From Neolewinella xylanilytica (lineage in GTDB: Bacteria; Bacteroidota; Bacteroidia; Chitinophagales; Saprospiraceae): DNA of 64,000 nt. The position numbers were made by a program, and so were the translations under genes. Under the pieces are notes generated by a model. That model saw only the letters and a list, made by a program, of their open reading frames with translations, was not told the DNA's origin and ran no database searches. The stretch is from NCBI RefSeq assembly GCF_002934605.1, contig NZ_PTJC01000007.1, positions 310,001 through 374,000 on the forward strand. The letters run 5' to 3'. Below are positions 43,174 to 51,877 of the stretch, piece after piece. The stretch's first letter is position 1, and each line of letters starts with the position of its first letter.

Positions 43174-43388
43174 TGACACATCGGATGTGTCAGGGGGTGG
43201 GTTTCCGCCAAATTGGCATGTATAATTATTTATTTCAAATGTAAAGTACGGATAATCAAATGGAACGGATTTATTGTCGCGGGGGCACATCGGATGTGGC
43301 AGGCAGCATCGCGATCTGCCACAGATGTCTCAGGGCCACCAGTTCAGCAATCGGCAAGAAAGTCAGTACGGTCACATCCGATGTGTCA
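43174..43388. repeat. Repeated CACATCGGATGTG palindromes
   Basis: TGACACATCGGATGTGTCA (43174-43192) is a perfect palindrome around one central base. Related copies are GCACATCGGATGTGGC (43285-43300), CTGCCACAGATGT (about 43316-43328, degenerate) and TCACATCCGATGTGTC (43372-43387). The second and third can pair with each other as a larger hairpin. The cluster lies in the leader of the enoyl-CoA hydratase gene. It may be a set of operators or a dispersed repeat. Confidence 0.75.
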
Positions 43389-43412
43389 GGTATTATAATG
43401 ACGCCGCGGCGA

Positions 43413-44477
43413 TCACCGAAGCGGCAGTCGCCAAATTGGATACAGCATACCCGCCACGGTAGAATCGGATTCCGGAATTCTGGAGTTCGTGAAGTACAGG
43501 TAGCCGTCGTATTCCGTGAAGGTGTCGGCCCAACCCACGCCTTCCCCTTCGACGAGGGTTGTGACGTTGCCGCCGTCCGTTACCCGCACGACCGACTGGT
43601 TCTCCAGGTCAGCCATAAGGGTTGCGCCCGGCACCCGCCAGAGCCCGTCCGGTGCGGGGGTGGTGGCTACCGTGGTTACCTCCGAGCCGACGTCGGTCGC
43701 ACTGCTATCGGCGAGCGCATCCAGCGGAACGGAGTAAAGGGTGTAGCCCGACAGTGCGTGATAGAGGAGGCGGTCGCCCGTACTGTCTAGGGCGATACCG
43801 TCGGAAGGGGTTTCCATCATAAATGGGTCGCCGTCAATCACGAGCGTATCGAATTCCGCCTGCACGGACGGATGCCCGTCGAGCACGCGCCAGCTGTTCC
43901 CCGTAGTCAGGTCGAGCACCATCAGGCCGCCCCGCCCGGAGTCGGTGAAGTAGACCAGCTGCCGGGTGCGGTCGACCCGCAGGTCGTTGACGTAGGTTTC
44001 GGGGTAGGTCGTACCGTCCGGCAGGTCGTAGGTGCGTAGGAGGGAGTTCGTACGTAAATCGATCAGGTGGATCCGGGGGGCGGTGATCAGCCCGTTCATG
44101 AGTGGATTCCGGGTGTCGTCGACGTAGAGCGTATCGCCGACGGCTATGGCGCTTTGTACGTTTACCAGTTTATCCGTCGGGGCGTCACCGATATCCCAGT
44201 TGTTCATCTCGGTGCTAGGGTAAGGGACCGGTTGCCCGTCCACAATCTCCGCCAGGGTATACGGTACGCCCTCCCGCCAACGCGGAAAGGTTCCGAATAC
44301 ACGCCCCTCATCGGTGACGGTAATGCCGGTGATCTGTACGCCCTCGATCTCCGCTACCAGTTCCAGTGCGTCACTGGCGGGGGCAAAATCATCATCGTCG
44401 TCACAGGCGGTGGCGAACGCAGTGGTGAGCAGCCCGAGGAGCAATAGGCATAGCAGGGTAGGGCGTGGGTGGTACAT
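43413..44477 (-). CDS. Major royal jelly/Yellow-like beta-propeller protein, secreted
   Basis: A 354-residue exported protein. A hydrophobic signal (about 4-24) ends at Cys25 followed by five Asp, so it is probably a lipoprotein although the lipobox (ATAC) is weak. GITVTDEGRVFGTFPRWREGVPYTLAEIVDGQPVPYPS, RIHLIDLRTNSLLRTYDLPDGTTYPETYVNDLRVD, GGLMVLDLTTGNSWRVLDGHPSV and SDGIALDSTGDRLLYHALSGYTLYSVP are typical of the bacterial relatives of royal jelly proteins. Its ligand is unknown. The frame extends 12 codons further, but ATG at 44477 starts the signal sequence. Confidence 0.88.
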   Translation of the reverse strand: MYHPRPTLLCLLLLGLLTTAFATACDDDDDFAPASDALELVAEIEGVQITGITVTDEGRVFGTFPRWREGVPYTLAEIVDGQPVPYPSTEMNNWDIGDAPTDKLVNVQSAIAVGDTLYVDDTRNPLMNGLITAPRIHLIDLRTNSLLRTYDLPDGTTYPETYVNDLRVDRTRQLVYFTDSGRGGLMVLDLTTGNSWRVLDGHPSVQAEFDTLVIDGDPFMMETPSDGIALDSTGDRLLYHALSGYTLYSVPLDALADSSATDVGSEVTTVATTPAPDGLWRVPGATLMADLENQSVVRVTDGGNVTTLVEGEGVGWADTFTEYDGYLYFTNSRIPESDSTVAGMLYPIWRLPLR

Positions 44478-44557
44478 AGTGTTGGGTTTTTTATGCACAA
44501 CCCGCCCCGCCATGCTTAGGTTCCCCTTCCATGCAACCAGCGTTTTGCCCTATACGT

Positions 44558-44565
44558 TACCTTTG
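44558..44565 (+). promoter_or_regulatory. Candidate -7 promoter element for dusB
   Basis: TACCTTTG matches TAnnTTTG, 71 bases upstream of the dusB start. A TTTTG lies only ten bases before it, too close for the usual -33 box. Confidence 0.4.
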
Positions 44566-44636
44566 AACCGCGGTACTTGCGGCCCCGACGGCCGAGCGGT
44601 ACCGCATTGCCTACCAACCGGAATTCTACGTTACTT

Positions 44637-45626
44637 ATGGTCAAGATCGCCGATATCGAACTCGGAGCATTTCCCCTCCTGCTCGCCCCCATGGAGGACG
44701 TCAGCGATCCGCCCTTCCGTGCCCTCTGCAAGGCGCAGGGTTGCGATATGATGTACACGGAGTTCATTAGCGTGGAGGGATTGATCCGCGACGCCGATAA
44801 GAGCGTACAAAAGCTCGACATCTACGACTACGAACGCCCTATCGGCATTCAAATCTTCGGGGCCAATCTGGACAGTATGGTCCAGGCCGCCGACATCGTC
44901 ACCGAAGCCAGGCCGGAAGTGCTGGACATCAATTTCGGCTGCCCGGTCAAAAAGGTGGTCTGCAAAGGCGCCGGCGCGGGCATACTGCAGGATATTCCGA
45001 AGATGGTCGAGCTTACTAAAGCCATTGTCGACCGGACGGACTTGCCCGTCACGGTAAAAACGCGTCTGGGTTGGGATGACAATACCAAGTACATTGAAGA
45101 AGTGGCCGAACGGCTACAGGACGTGGGGATAAAGGCCCTCAGCATTCACGGTCGAACTCGCAAGCAAATGTATAAGGGGGAAGCGGACTGGACGCTGATC
45201 GGTAAGATCAAGGACAACCCGCGAATCCAAATACCCATCTTTGGCAACGGCGACATCGACAGTCCCGAAAAGGCCGCCGCCTACCGGGATCGCTACGGCG
45301 TGGACGGTATCATGATCGGACGCGCCGCCATCGGCTATCCGTGGATCTTCCGCGAGATTAAGCACTACTTCGCCACCGGCCAACTGCTTGACCCGCCCAC
45401 TACGGCCGAACGGGTAGCTGCCGCCCGCGAGCACCTGGACCGCAGCATCGCCTGGAAGGGAGAAACGCTGGGTATTCTGGAGATGCGCCGGCACTACACG
45501 AACTACTTCCGGGGGCTGCCGCACATCAAGCAGTACCGGAAGGTGCTGGTCAGCGAGTTCGATACGGAAAAGCTGTATGCTACCCTCGAAGAGATCGGGG
45601 AGATTTACAGCGAGGCCAGCGTTTAA
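44637..45626 (+). CDS. dusB: tRNA-dihydrouridine synthase
   Basis: A 329-residue flavin enzyme that reduces uridine in the tRNA D-loop. The TIM-barrel start LLLAPMEDVSDPPFRALCKAQGCDMMYTEFIS, QIFGANLDSM, the catalytic segment DINFGCPVKKVVCKGAGAGIL and SIHGRTRKQMYKGEADW are DusB-like. DGIMIGRAAIGYPWIF binds FMN phosphate. The frame is open 20 codons earlier, but ATG at 44637 gives the family start. Its stop overlaps that of the convergent zinc peptidase by four bases. Confidence 0.94.
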   Translation: MVKIADIELGAFPLLLAPMEDVSDPPFRALCKAQGCDMMYTEFISVEGLIRDADKSVQKLDIYDYERPIGIQIFGANLDSMVQAADIVTEARPEVLDINFGCPVKKVVCKGAGAGILQDIPKMVELTKAIVDRTDLPVTVKTRLGWDDNTKYIEEVAERLQDVGIKALSIHGRTRKQMYKGEADWTLIGKIKDNPRIQIPIFGNGDIDSPEKAAAYRDRYGVDGIMIGRAAIGYPWIFREIKHYFATGQLLDPPTTAERVAAAREHLDRSIAWKGETLGILEMRRHYTNYFRGLPHIKQYRKVLVSEFDTEKLYATLEEIGEIYSEASV

Positions 45627-46513
45627 AGATTCCGGGCGCTGAAGTATTCGTCCAGTGCCCCCTGGCTCGCGTCCCCGGTTTGGTAGCCAGCCGTGAACGC
45701 CCGGACCCGCTGCTCTGACGTGCCGTGGGTGAAGCTTTCCGGGACTACGTAGCCTTGGGATTCCATTTGCAGGCGGTCGTCGCCGATGGCCGTGGCGGCC
45801 TGGATACCTTCCTGTATGTCGCCCTGCTCTAAAAGGTCAGCATTTTGTTTCGCGTCGTGGGCCCATACCCCGGCGAGGTAATCGGCTTGTAGTTCCAGTC
45901 GTACCGACATGGCGTTCGCATCTTCCTCGCTCATCCGGTTGCGGGCCTGGCTGACCCGCTGGCTGTAGCCCAATTGGTTCTGGATGTGATGGCCCACCTC
46001 GTGCGCGATCACGTAGGCCAGCGCGAAATCGCCGGGCGCGCCGAAGCGCTGCCGTAGCTGATCCGCGAAACTGAGGTCGATGTACACTTTCTGGTCGGCC
46101 GGACAGTAGAAGGGACCCGTAGCCGCGCTGGCGAATCCACAGGCGGAGCGGACCTGGCCGTCGAACATCACCAGTACCGGCTCGCGGTATTGGCCCTCGT
46201 AGAGTTGGGGAAAGAGCCGGTTCCAGGTATCCTCGGTTTCCGCTAGCGTGACTTGCACGATATCCGCGTTGGTCTCGCCGGTAGCGACTCCACCCTCCGA
46301 CCGGGTGGTTTCGGTGGGGGCCGGTGTCTGGCCGCCGCCGCCACCTATGCCCAGGTAGTCCAGTGGGTTGCCACCCAGGAAGAAAACGACGATCATGATG
46401 ATGACGGTGCCAATGCCGAAGCCGCCGGTCTTACCCATGCCGCCCATCATACCGCCCCCGCTGCCGCGGCGATCTTCAACGTTGCTACTCTTTCTTCTGC
46501 CCTGTATTTTCAT
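45623..46513 (-). CDS. Neutral zinc metallopeptidase (YpfJ family)
   Basis: A 296-residue membrane-anchored peptidase. The Gly-rich N-terminus (GGGMMGGMGKTGGFG) precedes one membrane helix (GIGTVIIMIVVFFLGG, about 32-48). The catalytic site is IAHEVGHHIQNQLG, with conserved SACGFASAATGPFYCPADQKVYIDLSF and ELQADYLAGVWAHD supplying the third ligand. YpfJ homologues are found throughout bacteria and their substrates are unknown. Confidence 0.93.
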   Translation of the reverse strand: MKIQGRRKSSNVEDRRGSGGGMMGGMGKTGGFGIGTVIIMIVVFFLGGNPLDYLGIGGGGGQTPAPTETTRSEGGVATGETNADIVQVTLAETEDTWNRLFPQLYEGQYREPVLVMFDGQVRSACGFASAATGPFYCPADQKVYIDLSFADQLRQRFGAPGDFALAYVIAHEVGHHIQNQLGYSQRVSQARNRMSEEDANAMSVRLELQADYLAGVWAHDAKQNADLLEQGDIQEGIQAATAIGDDRLQMESQGYVVPESFTHGTSEQRVRAFTAGYQTGDASQGALDEYFSARNL

Positions 46514-46533
46514 GTGTTGTTTGCTTGGCTTGG

Positions 46534-47256
46534 TTAGTTAACTGCGTCCTGCTGGGCAAACACCCGCCGGAGCAAATCCGTGGTGCGCGCCGCTACGTTT
46601 TCGCGGATGTCTTCCTCCTTCAGGGCCACTTTCTTGAATAGCCCGTCCAGCGCTTGTTGGGTGACGTAGGCGCCGAGGTCGGTTTCTACCTTGTTCCGGG
46701 TAAGCGGGAAGTTATTGTAAGCCGTAGCGGCGTCCAGCCAGAGTTTATTGGCGTCGTACTTATCCAGGCTGGTATTGATCACGGGGGCGAATTCCGCCCT
46801 CAGCGCGTCGGAGGTGTTCTGCCGCAGATACTGGGTGGCGGCATTATCGTCGCCCCGCAGGATGCTCACCGCGTCTTGGATGGTCATGCTCCGGATTGCG
46901 TCGACGAAGATCGGAGCGGCCTTGCTGGCGGCGTCTTCCGCCCCCTGGTTGATTTTTTTGAGGATCACGGCTTCCAGATCGCTGAATCCGGGTACCGCCT
47001 GGAGCCGGTTGGTCACCTGCTGGACTTCTTCCGGCAGCAGGATACGGTAAGTCAGGTCGTCGAAGTAGCCGCCCGGTTCGGACAGTTCGGCCGCCCCCTC
47101 CTGCGCCCCGATGCGCAGCGCTTCCTTTAGCCCGTTGGCAATGTCCTGGGAGCTAAGCCCGCCGTTCAGCACGGTTTGGAGGGTTTGGTTGATTTGCTGG
47201 CTGGTGCATGCCTGGAAGAACAAGGGGAAGAGTAGGAGCAGGAAACGGCGGTACAT
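46534..47256 (-). CDS. DUF4197 lipoprotein
   Basis: A 240-residue exported protein. The signal sequence ends in FFQACTS, giving a lipobox Cys17. LSSQDIANGLKEALRIGAQEGAAELSEPGGYFDD, RILLPEEVQQVTNRLQAVPGFSDLEAVILKKINQGAEDAASKAAPIFVDAIRSMTIQDAVSILRGDDNAATQYLRQNTSDAL match DUF4197, an all-helical periplasmic family of unknown role. It sits 20 bases upstream of the zinc peptidase on the same strand, so they are probably an operon. Confidence 0.92.
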   Translation of the reverse strand: MYRRFLLLLFPLFFQACTSQQINQTLQTVLNGGLSSQDIANGLKEALRIGAQEGAAELSEPGGYFDDLTYRILLPEEVQQVTNRLQAVPGFSDLEAVILKKINQGAEDAASKAAPIFVDAIRSMTIQDAVSILRGDDNAATQYLRQNTSDALRAEFAPVINTSLDKYDANKLWLDAATAYNNFPLTRNKVETDLGAYVTQQALDGLFKKVALKEEDIRENVAARTTDLLRRVFAQQDAVN

Positions 47257-47313
47257 GTAAGGTGATTGTTGAGGCTTTCCTATAAGCCTTTATCGACCCC
47301 ATTGGTTTGCTGC

Positions 47314-47336
47314 CGCCCCGATTGCTATCGGGGGCG
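47314..47336 (-). terminator. Terminator-like hairpin downstream of folB
   Basis: CGCCCCGAT (47314-47322) pairs with ATCGGGGGCG (47327-47336) around TGCT, with one bulged G. It begins just after the folB stop. There is no T-run, so it may attenuate rather than terminate. Confidence 0.5.
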
Positions 47337-47338
47337 CC

Positions 47339-47809
47339 CTAAAGCTTAAACCCGCTGAAGTCGAAGTTCCCACCCCCGAAGTCGTCGTCGAAGTCATCTG
47401 CATCGTCTTCGAAGGTGTGTTGTCCGGGTACCGCGGCCATGCCCTGGGAGGCATCCGACAGCGTAACCTCCACGAAGGCGGCCCCCACGCGTCCCCCCAG
47501 GGGCGGATGCAATTTGCGCAGCTTAAGGGTTACGGAAAGTACGCCGTCGAACTGGTGCATAATGCGTGCCGCCATGCGGTGGGCGAGGGCTTCCAGCAGG
47601 CGGGTCGGCTTTTTCATTTCCGCCTGGAGCAGGTAATAGATGGTGGCGTAATTGACCGTTCCCCCCAGGTCGTCGTGCTCGGCCGCATCGGCCACCATGG
47701 CCTCGACGGCCACGTCGATGCTGAATTCATTGCCCATCAACTGCTCCTCATCGAAAAAACCGTGGGGGGCGTGAAAGCGGACGTCTTCTAGCCCGATTTT
47801 GGCGGTCAT
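47339..47809 (-). CDS. folB: Dihydroneopterin aldolase
   Basis: A 156-residue FolB. IGLEDVRFHAPHGFFDEEQLMGNEFSIDVAVEAMVADAAEHDDLGGTVNYATIYYLLQAEMKKPTRLLEALAHRMAARIM contains the substrate-binding Glu/Tyr residues and the LLEALA helix; the next strands (SVTLKLRKLHPPLGGRVGAAFVEVTLSD) complete the fold. It converts dihydroneopterin to hydroxymethyldihydropterin in folate synthesis. The last ~35 residues are an acidic, Phe/Asp-rich tail longer than in most FolB proteins. Nine bases separate it from the TPR protein gene upstream. Confidence 0.93.
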   Translation of the reverse strand: MTAKIGLEDVRFHAPHGFFDEEQLMGNEFSIDVAVEAMVADAAEHDDLGGTVNYATIYYLLQAEMKKPTRLLEALAHRMAARIMHQFDGVLSVTLKLRKLHPPLGGRVGAAFVEVTLSDASQGMAAVPGQHTFEDDADDFDDDFGGGNFDFSGFKL

Positions 47810-47818
47810 GGGAATGCT

Positions 47819-48574
47819 TTACAATTCCTCGAGCAAGTCGACCGCCTCCGCATAGCTGGAGTGGTTCGCGTCGGTGGTGATGCGCTGCAGGGTCGCTTCG
47901 GCCCGTTCGCGCTGGCCGAGGCCGAGCCGGGAGAGGGCGGCGTAGTATTCGGATTCCTGAGACAAGTTGAAGTCGTCCAGGCCGGCAAGTTCCTCGAAGA
48001 GGGGAGCGGCCTCGGCAAATTTTTGCTGCGCCAGGAGGCTCTGCGCCAGGTAGAACCGATCCGGCGCGCTCGGGCTGGAAAGGCTGCGGAAGGCCGCTTC
48101 GGCCTCGTCGAAAGCCGCCCGTTCGTAGGCGATGTAGGCCGTTGCGCGGTCTTCCCCGGCCGTTGCGCCTTTCGTAATTGTAAAGGCGATGTTGTCGTAG
48201 GGTTCGAAAGCGGCCATCGCCAGAACGGCGTCGTTTTGGGCGGCGGGGCGCAGGAGGAAATAGGCGGCCACCACGATCAACACCGTCGCGGCGGCAGCGT
48301 ACGAATACCGCGAGCGATTTCGCTTGCGGTTGATGGAGACGACCTTGGCCTGCGGAGGTTCCTGGCGGTTGACGGCCTCGTTTTCCAGCTTCTGCAAGCG
48401 GCGCTTCAGGCGGTTGGTTTCGCTAATGTGGATGGCATCCAGGGCCATACGGGTTGCTTCCATTTCAGATTGCAGTTGTGGGTCGGTGCGCATTTCCCGC
48501 TCGAAGCGCTCCGGATCGGTCAGCTGGCCGCTCAGGTACGCATCGATCCGGTCTTGCTGGTCTTCAGGGTTCAT
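47819..48574 (-). CDS. Anti-sigma-like membrane protein with TPR repeats
   Basis: A 251-residue protein. The N-terminal 50 residues (DQQDRIDAYLSGQLTDPERFEREMRTDPQLQSEMEATR) resemble zinc-less anti-sigma cytoplasmic domains. A coiled-coil stretch and basic segment lead to one membrane helix (about 91-108). The periplasmic part has TPR-like hairpins (AYIAYERAAFDEAEAAFRSL, FYLAQSLLAQQKFAEAAPLFEELAG). It lies five bases after the sigma factor gene, so it may regulate that factor; this is inferred from position and architecture. Confidence 0.8.
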   Translation of the reverse strand: MNPEDQQDRIDAYLSGQLTDPERFEREMRTDPQLQSEMEATRMALDAIHISETNRLKRRLQKLENEAVNRQEPPQAKVVSINRKRNRSRYSYAAAATVLIVVAAYFLLRPAAQNDAVLAMAAFEPYDNIAFTITKGATAGEDRATAYIAYERAAFDEAEAAFRSLSSPSAPDRFYLAQSLLAQQKFAEAAPLFEELAGLDDFNLSQESEYYAALSRLGLGQRERAEATLQRITTDANHSSYAEAVDLLEEL

Positions 48575-48579
48575 GGGGG

Positions 48580-49140
48580 TTAGGGTTTTACGAGCTTCTT
48601 TAGCTCTTTTAAGCAACGCATTTTCTTGATCCGGGTGGCACCGTCCGAGGGCAGGCCTACGGATTCGGTGATGCTCTCAATCGGGTAGTGGTGGTAGTAG
48701 TAAAGCGTCAGGATTTCCCGGCAGGGAGAGCCGATCTTGTTCATCGCCGTTTGCAACACTTCCTGCTGGTGAGCATGCTCGAAGCGATCAATCAGGCTCC
48801 AGTCGAGTTCGTCGGCCGGGTTGATCCCCGCCTCGTGATCGGTCGCGGGCTCCCGCTGCCGTTTTTTGTTGCGCCGGTATACCAGCCGTTTGCCGATGCT
48901 GAACAGGTACGTGCGGATGGAGCACGTCAGCTCCTGCAACTTGCCGCTTACGATGTTCTTGTAGAAAGCGATTACGGCGTCCTGAAAGCAGTCTGCCGCA
49001 TCCGCTTCCGTGGCGTACAGCTGACGTTGGGCATAGGTCACGAAGGCATCCCGATGTTGCAGGTAAAGCTGGTCGATGAGGTGGTGGTCCCCCCTCTTGA
49101 TGGCCTCGAACAGGGTGGTATCCTCAAGTTGCGTCTGCAT
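48580..49140 (-). CDS. RNA polymerase sigma factor, ECF/sigma-70 type
   Basis: A 186-residue sigma factor. Region 2 is seen in LIDQLYLQHRDAFVTYAQRQLYATEADAADCFQDAVIAFYKNI and LFSIGKRLVYRRNKKRQ. Region 4 is AMNKIGSPCREILTLYYYHHYPIESITESVGLPSDGATRIKKMRCLKELKKLV. It would direct RNA polymerase to a small regulon. The downstream membrane protein is the likely anti-sigma partner. The gene is divergent from rlpA. Confidence 0.9.
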   Translation of the reverse strand: MQTQLEDTTLFEAIKRGDHHLIDQLYLQHRDAFVTYAQRQLYATEADAADCFQDAVIAFYKNIVSGKLQELTCSIRTYLFSIGKRLVYRRNKKRQREPATDHEAGINPADELDWSLIDRFEHAHQQEVLQTAMNKIGSPCREILTLYYYHHYPIESITESVGLPSDGATRIKKMRCLKELKKLVKP

Positions 49141-49307
49141 CGGACTGCCGTTGCGTGAAGAAAATGGTTCACCTCAAATGTACTGTTTTAGTGTGCGAAT
49201 TCCCATTCACGATGGGCTTTACTCCTCAATGGCCGGCCGTTCCCTTTTGTTACGTCGGTCAACCTTATTTACATTTTTCCCTTATCTTTTTCCGTCAACC
49301 CCCGCAT

Positions 49308-50123
49308 ATGGCCTTCTCTCCGTTCCCCACCCGCGCCCTGTTTTTGCTCCCCGCCTGTCTTCTGTTGTCCTTCTCCGTCATGGCCCAGCAGGCAGAGGGA
49401 ATGGCCAGCTACTACGCGGATCGCTTTCATGAAAAACCTACCAGCACGGGGGAAAAGTATAGTAAGGAGGCCTACACGGCCGCCAGTAAAGACTATCCGT
49501 ACGGTACCCGCCTGGAAGTAACTAACGTCGTCAGCGGGCAATCCGTAGAAGTCAGGGTCAACGATTGCGGCCCCCACAATCCGAAACGGATCATCGATTT
49601 GAGCCGCGCCGCAGCCGCGGACATCGGCCTGCTACGAATGGGCGTGGCCAAAGTGCGGCTGCGTGTCCTCGAGCTGGGTACACTCGGCCCTACCTGCGAG
49701 CGGGCCGCTTGGTCCCGGGCGGAAAAACGGCGGGAATCGCGGGAGGAAAATGGCGGTGGCCCCATGGTCGAAACCGGCGCCGCGACGCCGCCCCCCGCCC
49801 CCACCGTACCCGCTAGCTCGCCGCCCCCCGCCCCCCCGGAAGCGACGGCCGCCAAAGGCCTTGCCACCGAGGCTTCGGAAACCTTTCCGGAGGACGTGAT
49901 GCTGTTCGGGGTTCAGGTCGGTGCCTTCGGCAACGCCACCAATGCCAGCGCACTGGTGGAACAACTGAAGGCGAAGGGATTTGCCGACGCGTGGATGGCC
50001 AAGGTCGGCAGCGTACATCGGGTGTTTACCGGCAAGTTTTATTTCCAGGACGAAGCCACCGCGTTGCAGGAGAAGGTCCGCGCCGCCGGATTTACCGGAG
50101 CCGCCGCCCGCCGGGTGCAGTAG
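49308..50123 (+). CDS. rlpA: RlpA-like lytic transglycosylase with SPOR domain
   Basis: A 271-residue exported protein. A signal peptide (about 1-27, ending VMAQ) is followed by the double-psi beta-barrel (EGMASYYADRFHEKPTSTGEKYSKEAYTAASKDYPYGTRLEVTNVVSGQSVEVRVNDCGPHNPKRIIDLSRAAAADIGLLRMGVAKVRLRVL). A Pro/Ala-rich linker leads to a C-terminal SPOR domain (GVQVGAFGNATNASALVEQLKAKGFADAWMAKVGSVHRVFTGKFYFQDEATALQEKVRAAGF), which binds denuded septal peptidoglycan. It should act at the division site. The frame is open 51 codons upstream but ATG at 49308 starts the signal peptide. Confidence 0.92.
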   Translation: MAFSPFPTRALFLLPACLLLSFSVMAQQAEGMASYYADRFHEKPTSTGEKYSKEAYTAASKDYPYGTRLEVTNVVSGQSVEVRVNDCGPHNPKRIIDLSRAAAADIGLLRMGVAKVRLRVLELGTLGPTCERAAWSRAEKRRESREENGGGPMVETGAATPPPAPTVPASSPPPAPPEATAAKGLATEASETFPEDVMLFGVQVGAFGNATNASALVEQLKAKGFADAWMAKVGSVHRVFTGKFYFQDEATALQEKVRAAGFTGAAARRVQ

Positions 50124-50126
50124 GGC

Positions 50127-50588
50127 TCACTCGGCCGAAGCCGCGTTGCCCAGGGCTACTAGTAAAACGCCGCCGATGGAGAGCACCACCCCGACCACCT
50201 TCTGCCAGTTGATCGCGTTTTCTTCCACTCCAAACAGGGCGAAGTGCGCCAGCAGCACCGAAACGATCACCTGGCCGGCCACCCCGGCCACGAAGTAGCG
50301 GTCGGGACCGATTTCCTCGATCAGAATATTGGAAAGCAGTACGGCCGCCGCGCCGCCGATACCCGTGAGCAAGGCCCACCATGGCACCTCCGACAGCTTG
50401 GGTAAACCAGCCGGCGACTCCCGAATGAGGAAGACCGCCAGCGTAATCGTAAAGGCAAGTAGGAAGTACGGCAGGCTGGCCAGTACCGGCGATCCCACTT
50501 TTTCGGTTACCAGGGAATTCACGGTGAGGTATAGCGACACCAGGGCACCGGCCCCGAAGGCGCCGGCAATAAATAAAGCTTGCTGCAT
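50127..50588 (-). CDS. YdcZ-type small DMT-family transporter
   Basis: A 153-residue membrane protein with five hydrophobic segments. FIAGAFGAGALVSLYLTVNSLVTEKVGSPVLASLPYFLLAFTITLAVFLI and PWWALLTGIGGAAAVLLSNILIEEIGPDRYFVAGVAGQVIVSVLLAHFALFG match the small DMT branch (DUF606, YdcZ). Such proteins are half-size and probably dimerise; substrates are unknown. ATG at 50588 is preferred to one 30 bases upstream because it directly precedes the first helix. It converges with rlpA. Confidence 0.87.
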   Translation of the reverse strand: MQQALFIAGAFGAGALVSLYLTVNSLVTEKVGSPVLASLPYFLLAFTITLAVFLIRESPAGLPKLSEVPWWALLTGIGGAAAVLLSNILIEEIGPDRYFVAGVAGQVIVSVLLAHFALFGVEENAINWQKVVGVVLSIGGVLLVALGNAASAE

Positions 50589-50626
50589 GGTCCAAGCAAC
50601 CCCGGCGAACCGGTACATTGTTCAGA

Positions 50627-51877
50627 CTAGCTCCGCATCGCCTCCACCGGATCCATCCGCGCCGCCAGCAGCGCGGGAATCAAGCCCGCCAACACGCCCA
50701 CGATGGCCGAAATAACCACCCCAGTAATGGCATAGAACAGGCTGAGGCTGATCTGAAAGGCGGGAAGGAACATATTGATGATCGACGTGATGCCCACCAC
50801 CATGGCCAGTCCGATCATGCCCCCGATGATGCAGAGGATGACGGACTCGGTAAGAAATTCGAGCAGGATAATGTACTGTCGCGCACCGAGGGCCTTCTTT
50901 ACCCCGATCAGGCTGGTCCGCTCCTTGACACTCACGAACATGATGTTGGCCACGCTAATGGCGCCGACAATGATCGAAAAGCCACCGATGACCAGCCCGA
51001 TCAGGTTGAGTACTCCGAAGAAACTACCCAGGGCATCGGCGGTCATGCTCAGCTTGTTGAGCGCGAAATTGTCCGTTTCCCGGGGCCGCAGCTGACGCGC
51101 CGATCGCAGGATCCCCTGGATATCGTCCTCCAGGCGCTGAATCTCTACCCCCTCCTTCGCCTTCACGCCAATGGTGCCGCCGTATTGGTTGCGGTTCTTG
51201 AGGTTGATGAAGCGTGCGGCATTGTTGTAGGTCACCATGATGGCGTCGTCGAAGTCCAGCGGATTGATTAGGTCGTCGCCCGCCGGCGCGAGGGTACCGA
51301 TCACCTGGTACTTCCGGCCGCCCATCTTCACCTCCCGCCCGATGGGGTCGATGGGCCCGAAGAGTTGCTCGGCAATGGAGTAGCCCAGCAGGATCCGGTC
51401 GGTACCGTTACGGTACTCGGTAGCCGACCAATACCGACCGCGGTCCACCTCGATGTTGAATAAGCGGTCGAGTTCGTAGGTCGTCACGAAGAGGTAGCCG
51501 CCTTCCACGGCCTTTCCCTGGTATTTGATGACCCGGGTGTCGGGTACGGTCCAGTAGTTGACCAGTTTTCCGGTAGCCAGGTTGTCGCGCAGGGCCTCGT
51601 AGTCGTCGTGGTCGGGGTAGGGGCGTTGAAAGTATTCCCACCAGTCGTCGCTATTGTCCTTCCAGGGCCACTTGTCGATGTAGACCACGTCGTCGCCCAA
51701 CTTGGCGAGGCTGCCGGAAACATTATCTTGTAACGACTGCACCGCCGAAAGCACCCCGATGATGCAAAAGATGCCGATCGAGATGCCTAACAGGGAAAGA
51801 AAGGTGCGCAACTTGTTCCCCGTCAGCTGGGCGCGGGCCTGCCGGAAGCTTTCCGCGATGACTTTAGAAAGTACCAT
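50627..51877 (-). CDS. MacB/FtsX-type ABC transporter permease
   Basis: A 416-residue membrane protein. An N-terminal helix (LRTFLSLLGISIGIFCIIGVLSAVQSLQDNV) precedes a ~240-residue periplasmic MacB-like domain, then three C-terminal helices with the FtsX motif VSVKERTSLIGVKKALGARQYIILLEFLTESVILCIIGGMIG and the closing PALLAARMDPVEAMRS. It belongs to lipoprotein/peptide-exporting or mechanotransmission ABC systems. No ATPase gene is adjacent, so its partner is elsewhere. Confidence 0.93.
   Translation of the reverse strand: MVLSKVIAESFRQARAQLTGNKLRTFLSLLGISIGIFCIIGVLSAVQSLQDNVSGSLAKLGDDVVYIDKWPWKDNSDDWWEYFQRPYPDHDDYEALRDNLATGKLVNYWTVPDTRVIKYQGKAVEGGYLFVTTYELDRLFNIEVDRGRYWSATEYRNGTDRILLGYSIAEQLFGPIDPIGREVKMGGRKYQVIGTLAPAGDDLINPLDFDDAIMVTYNNAARFINLKNRNQYGGTIGVKAKEGVEIQRLEDDIQGILRSARQLRPRETDNFALNKLSMTADALGSFFGVLNLIGLVIGGFSIIVGAISVANIMFVSVKERTSLIGVKKALGARQYIILLEFLTESVILCIIGGMIGLAMVVGITSIINMFLPAFQISLSLFYAITGVVISAIVGVLAGLIPALLAARMDPVEAMRS

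Noticed and set aside
43174-43388. CRISPR-like interpretation of the repeated palindromes
   Set aside because: Copies are few, irregularly spaced and not identical, and there are no cas genes.
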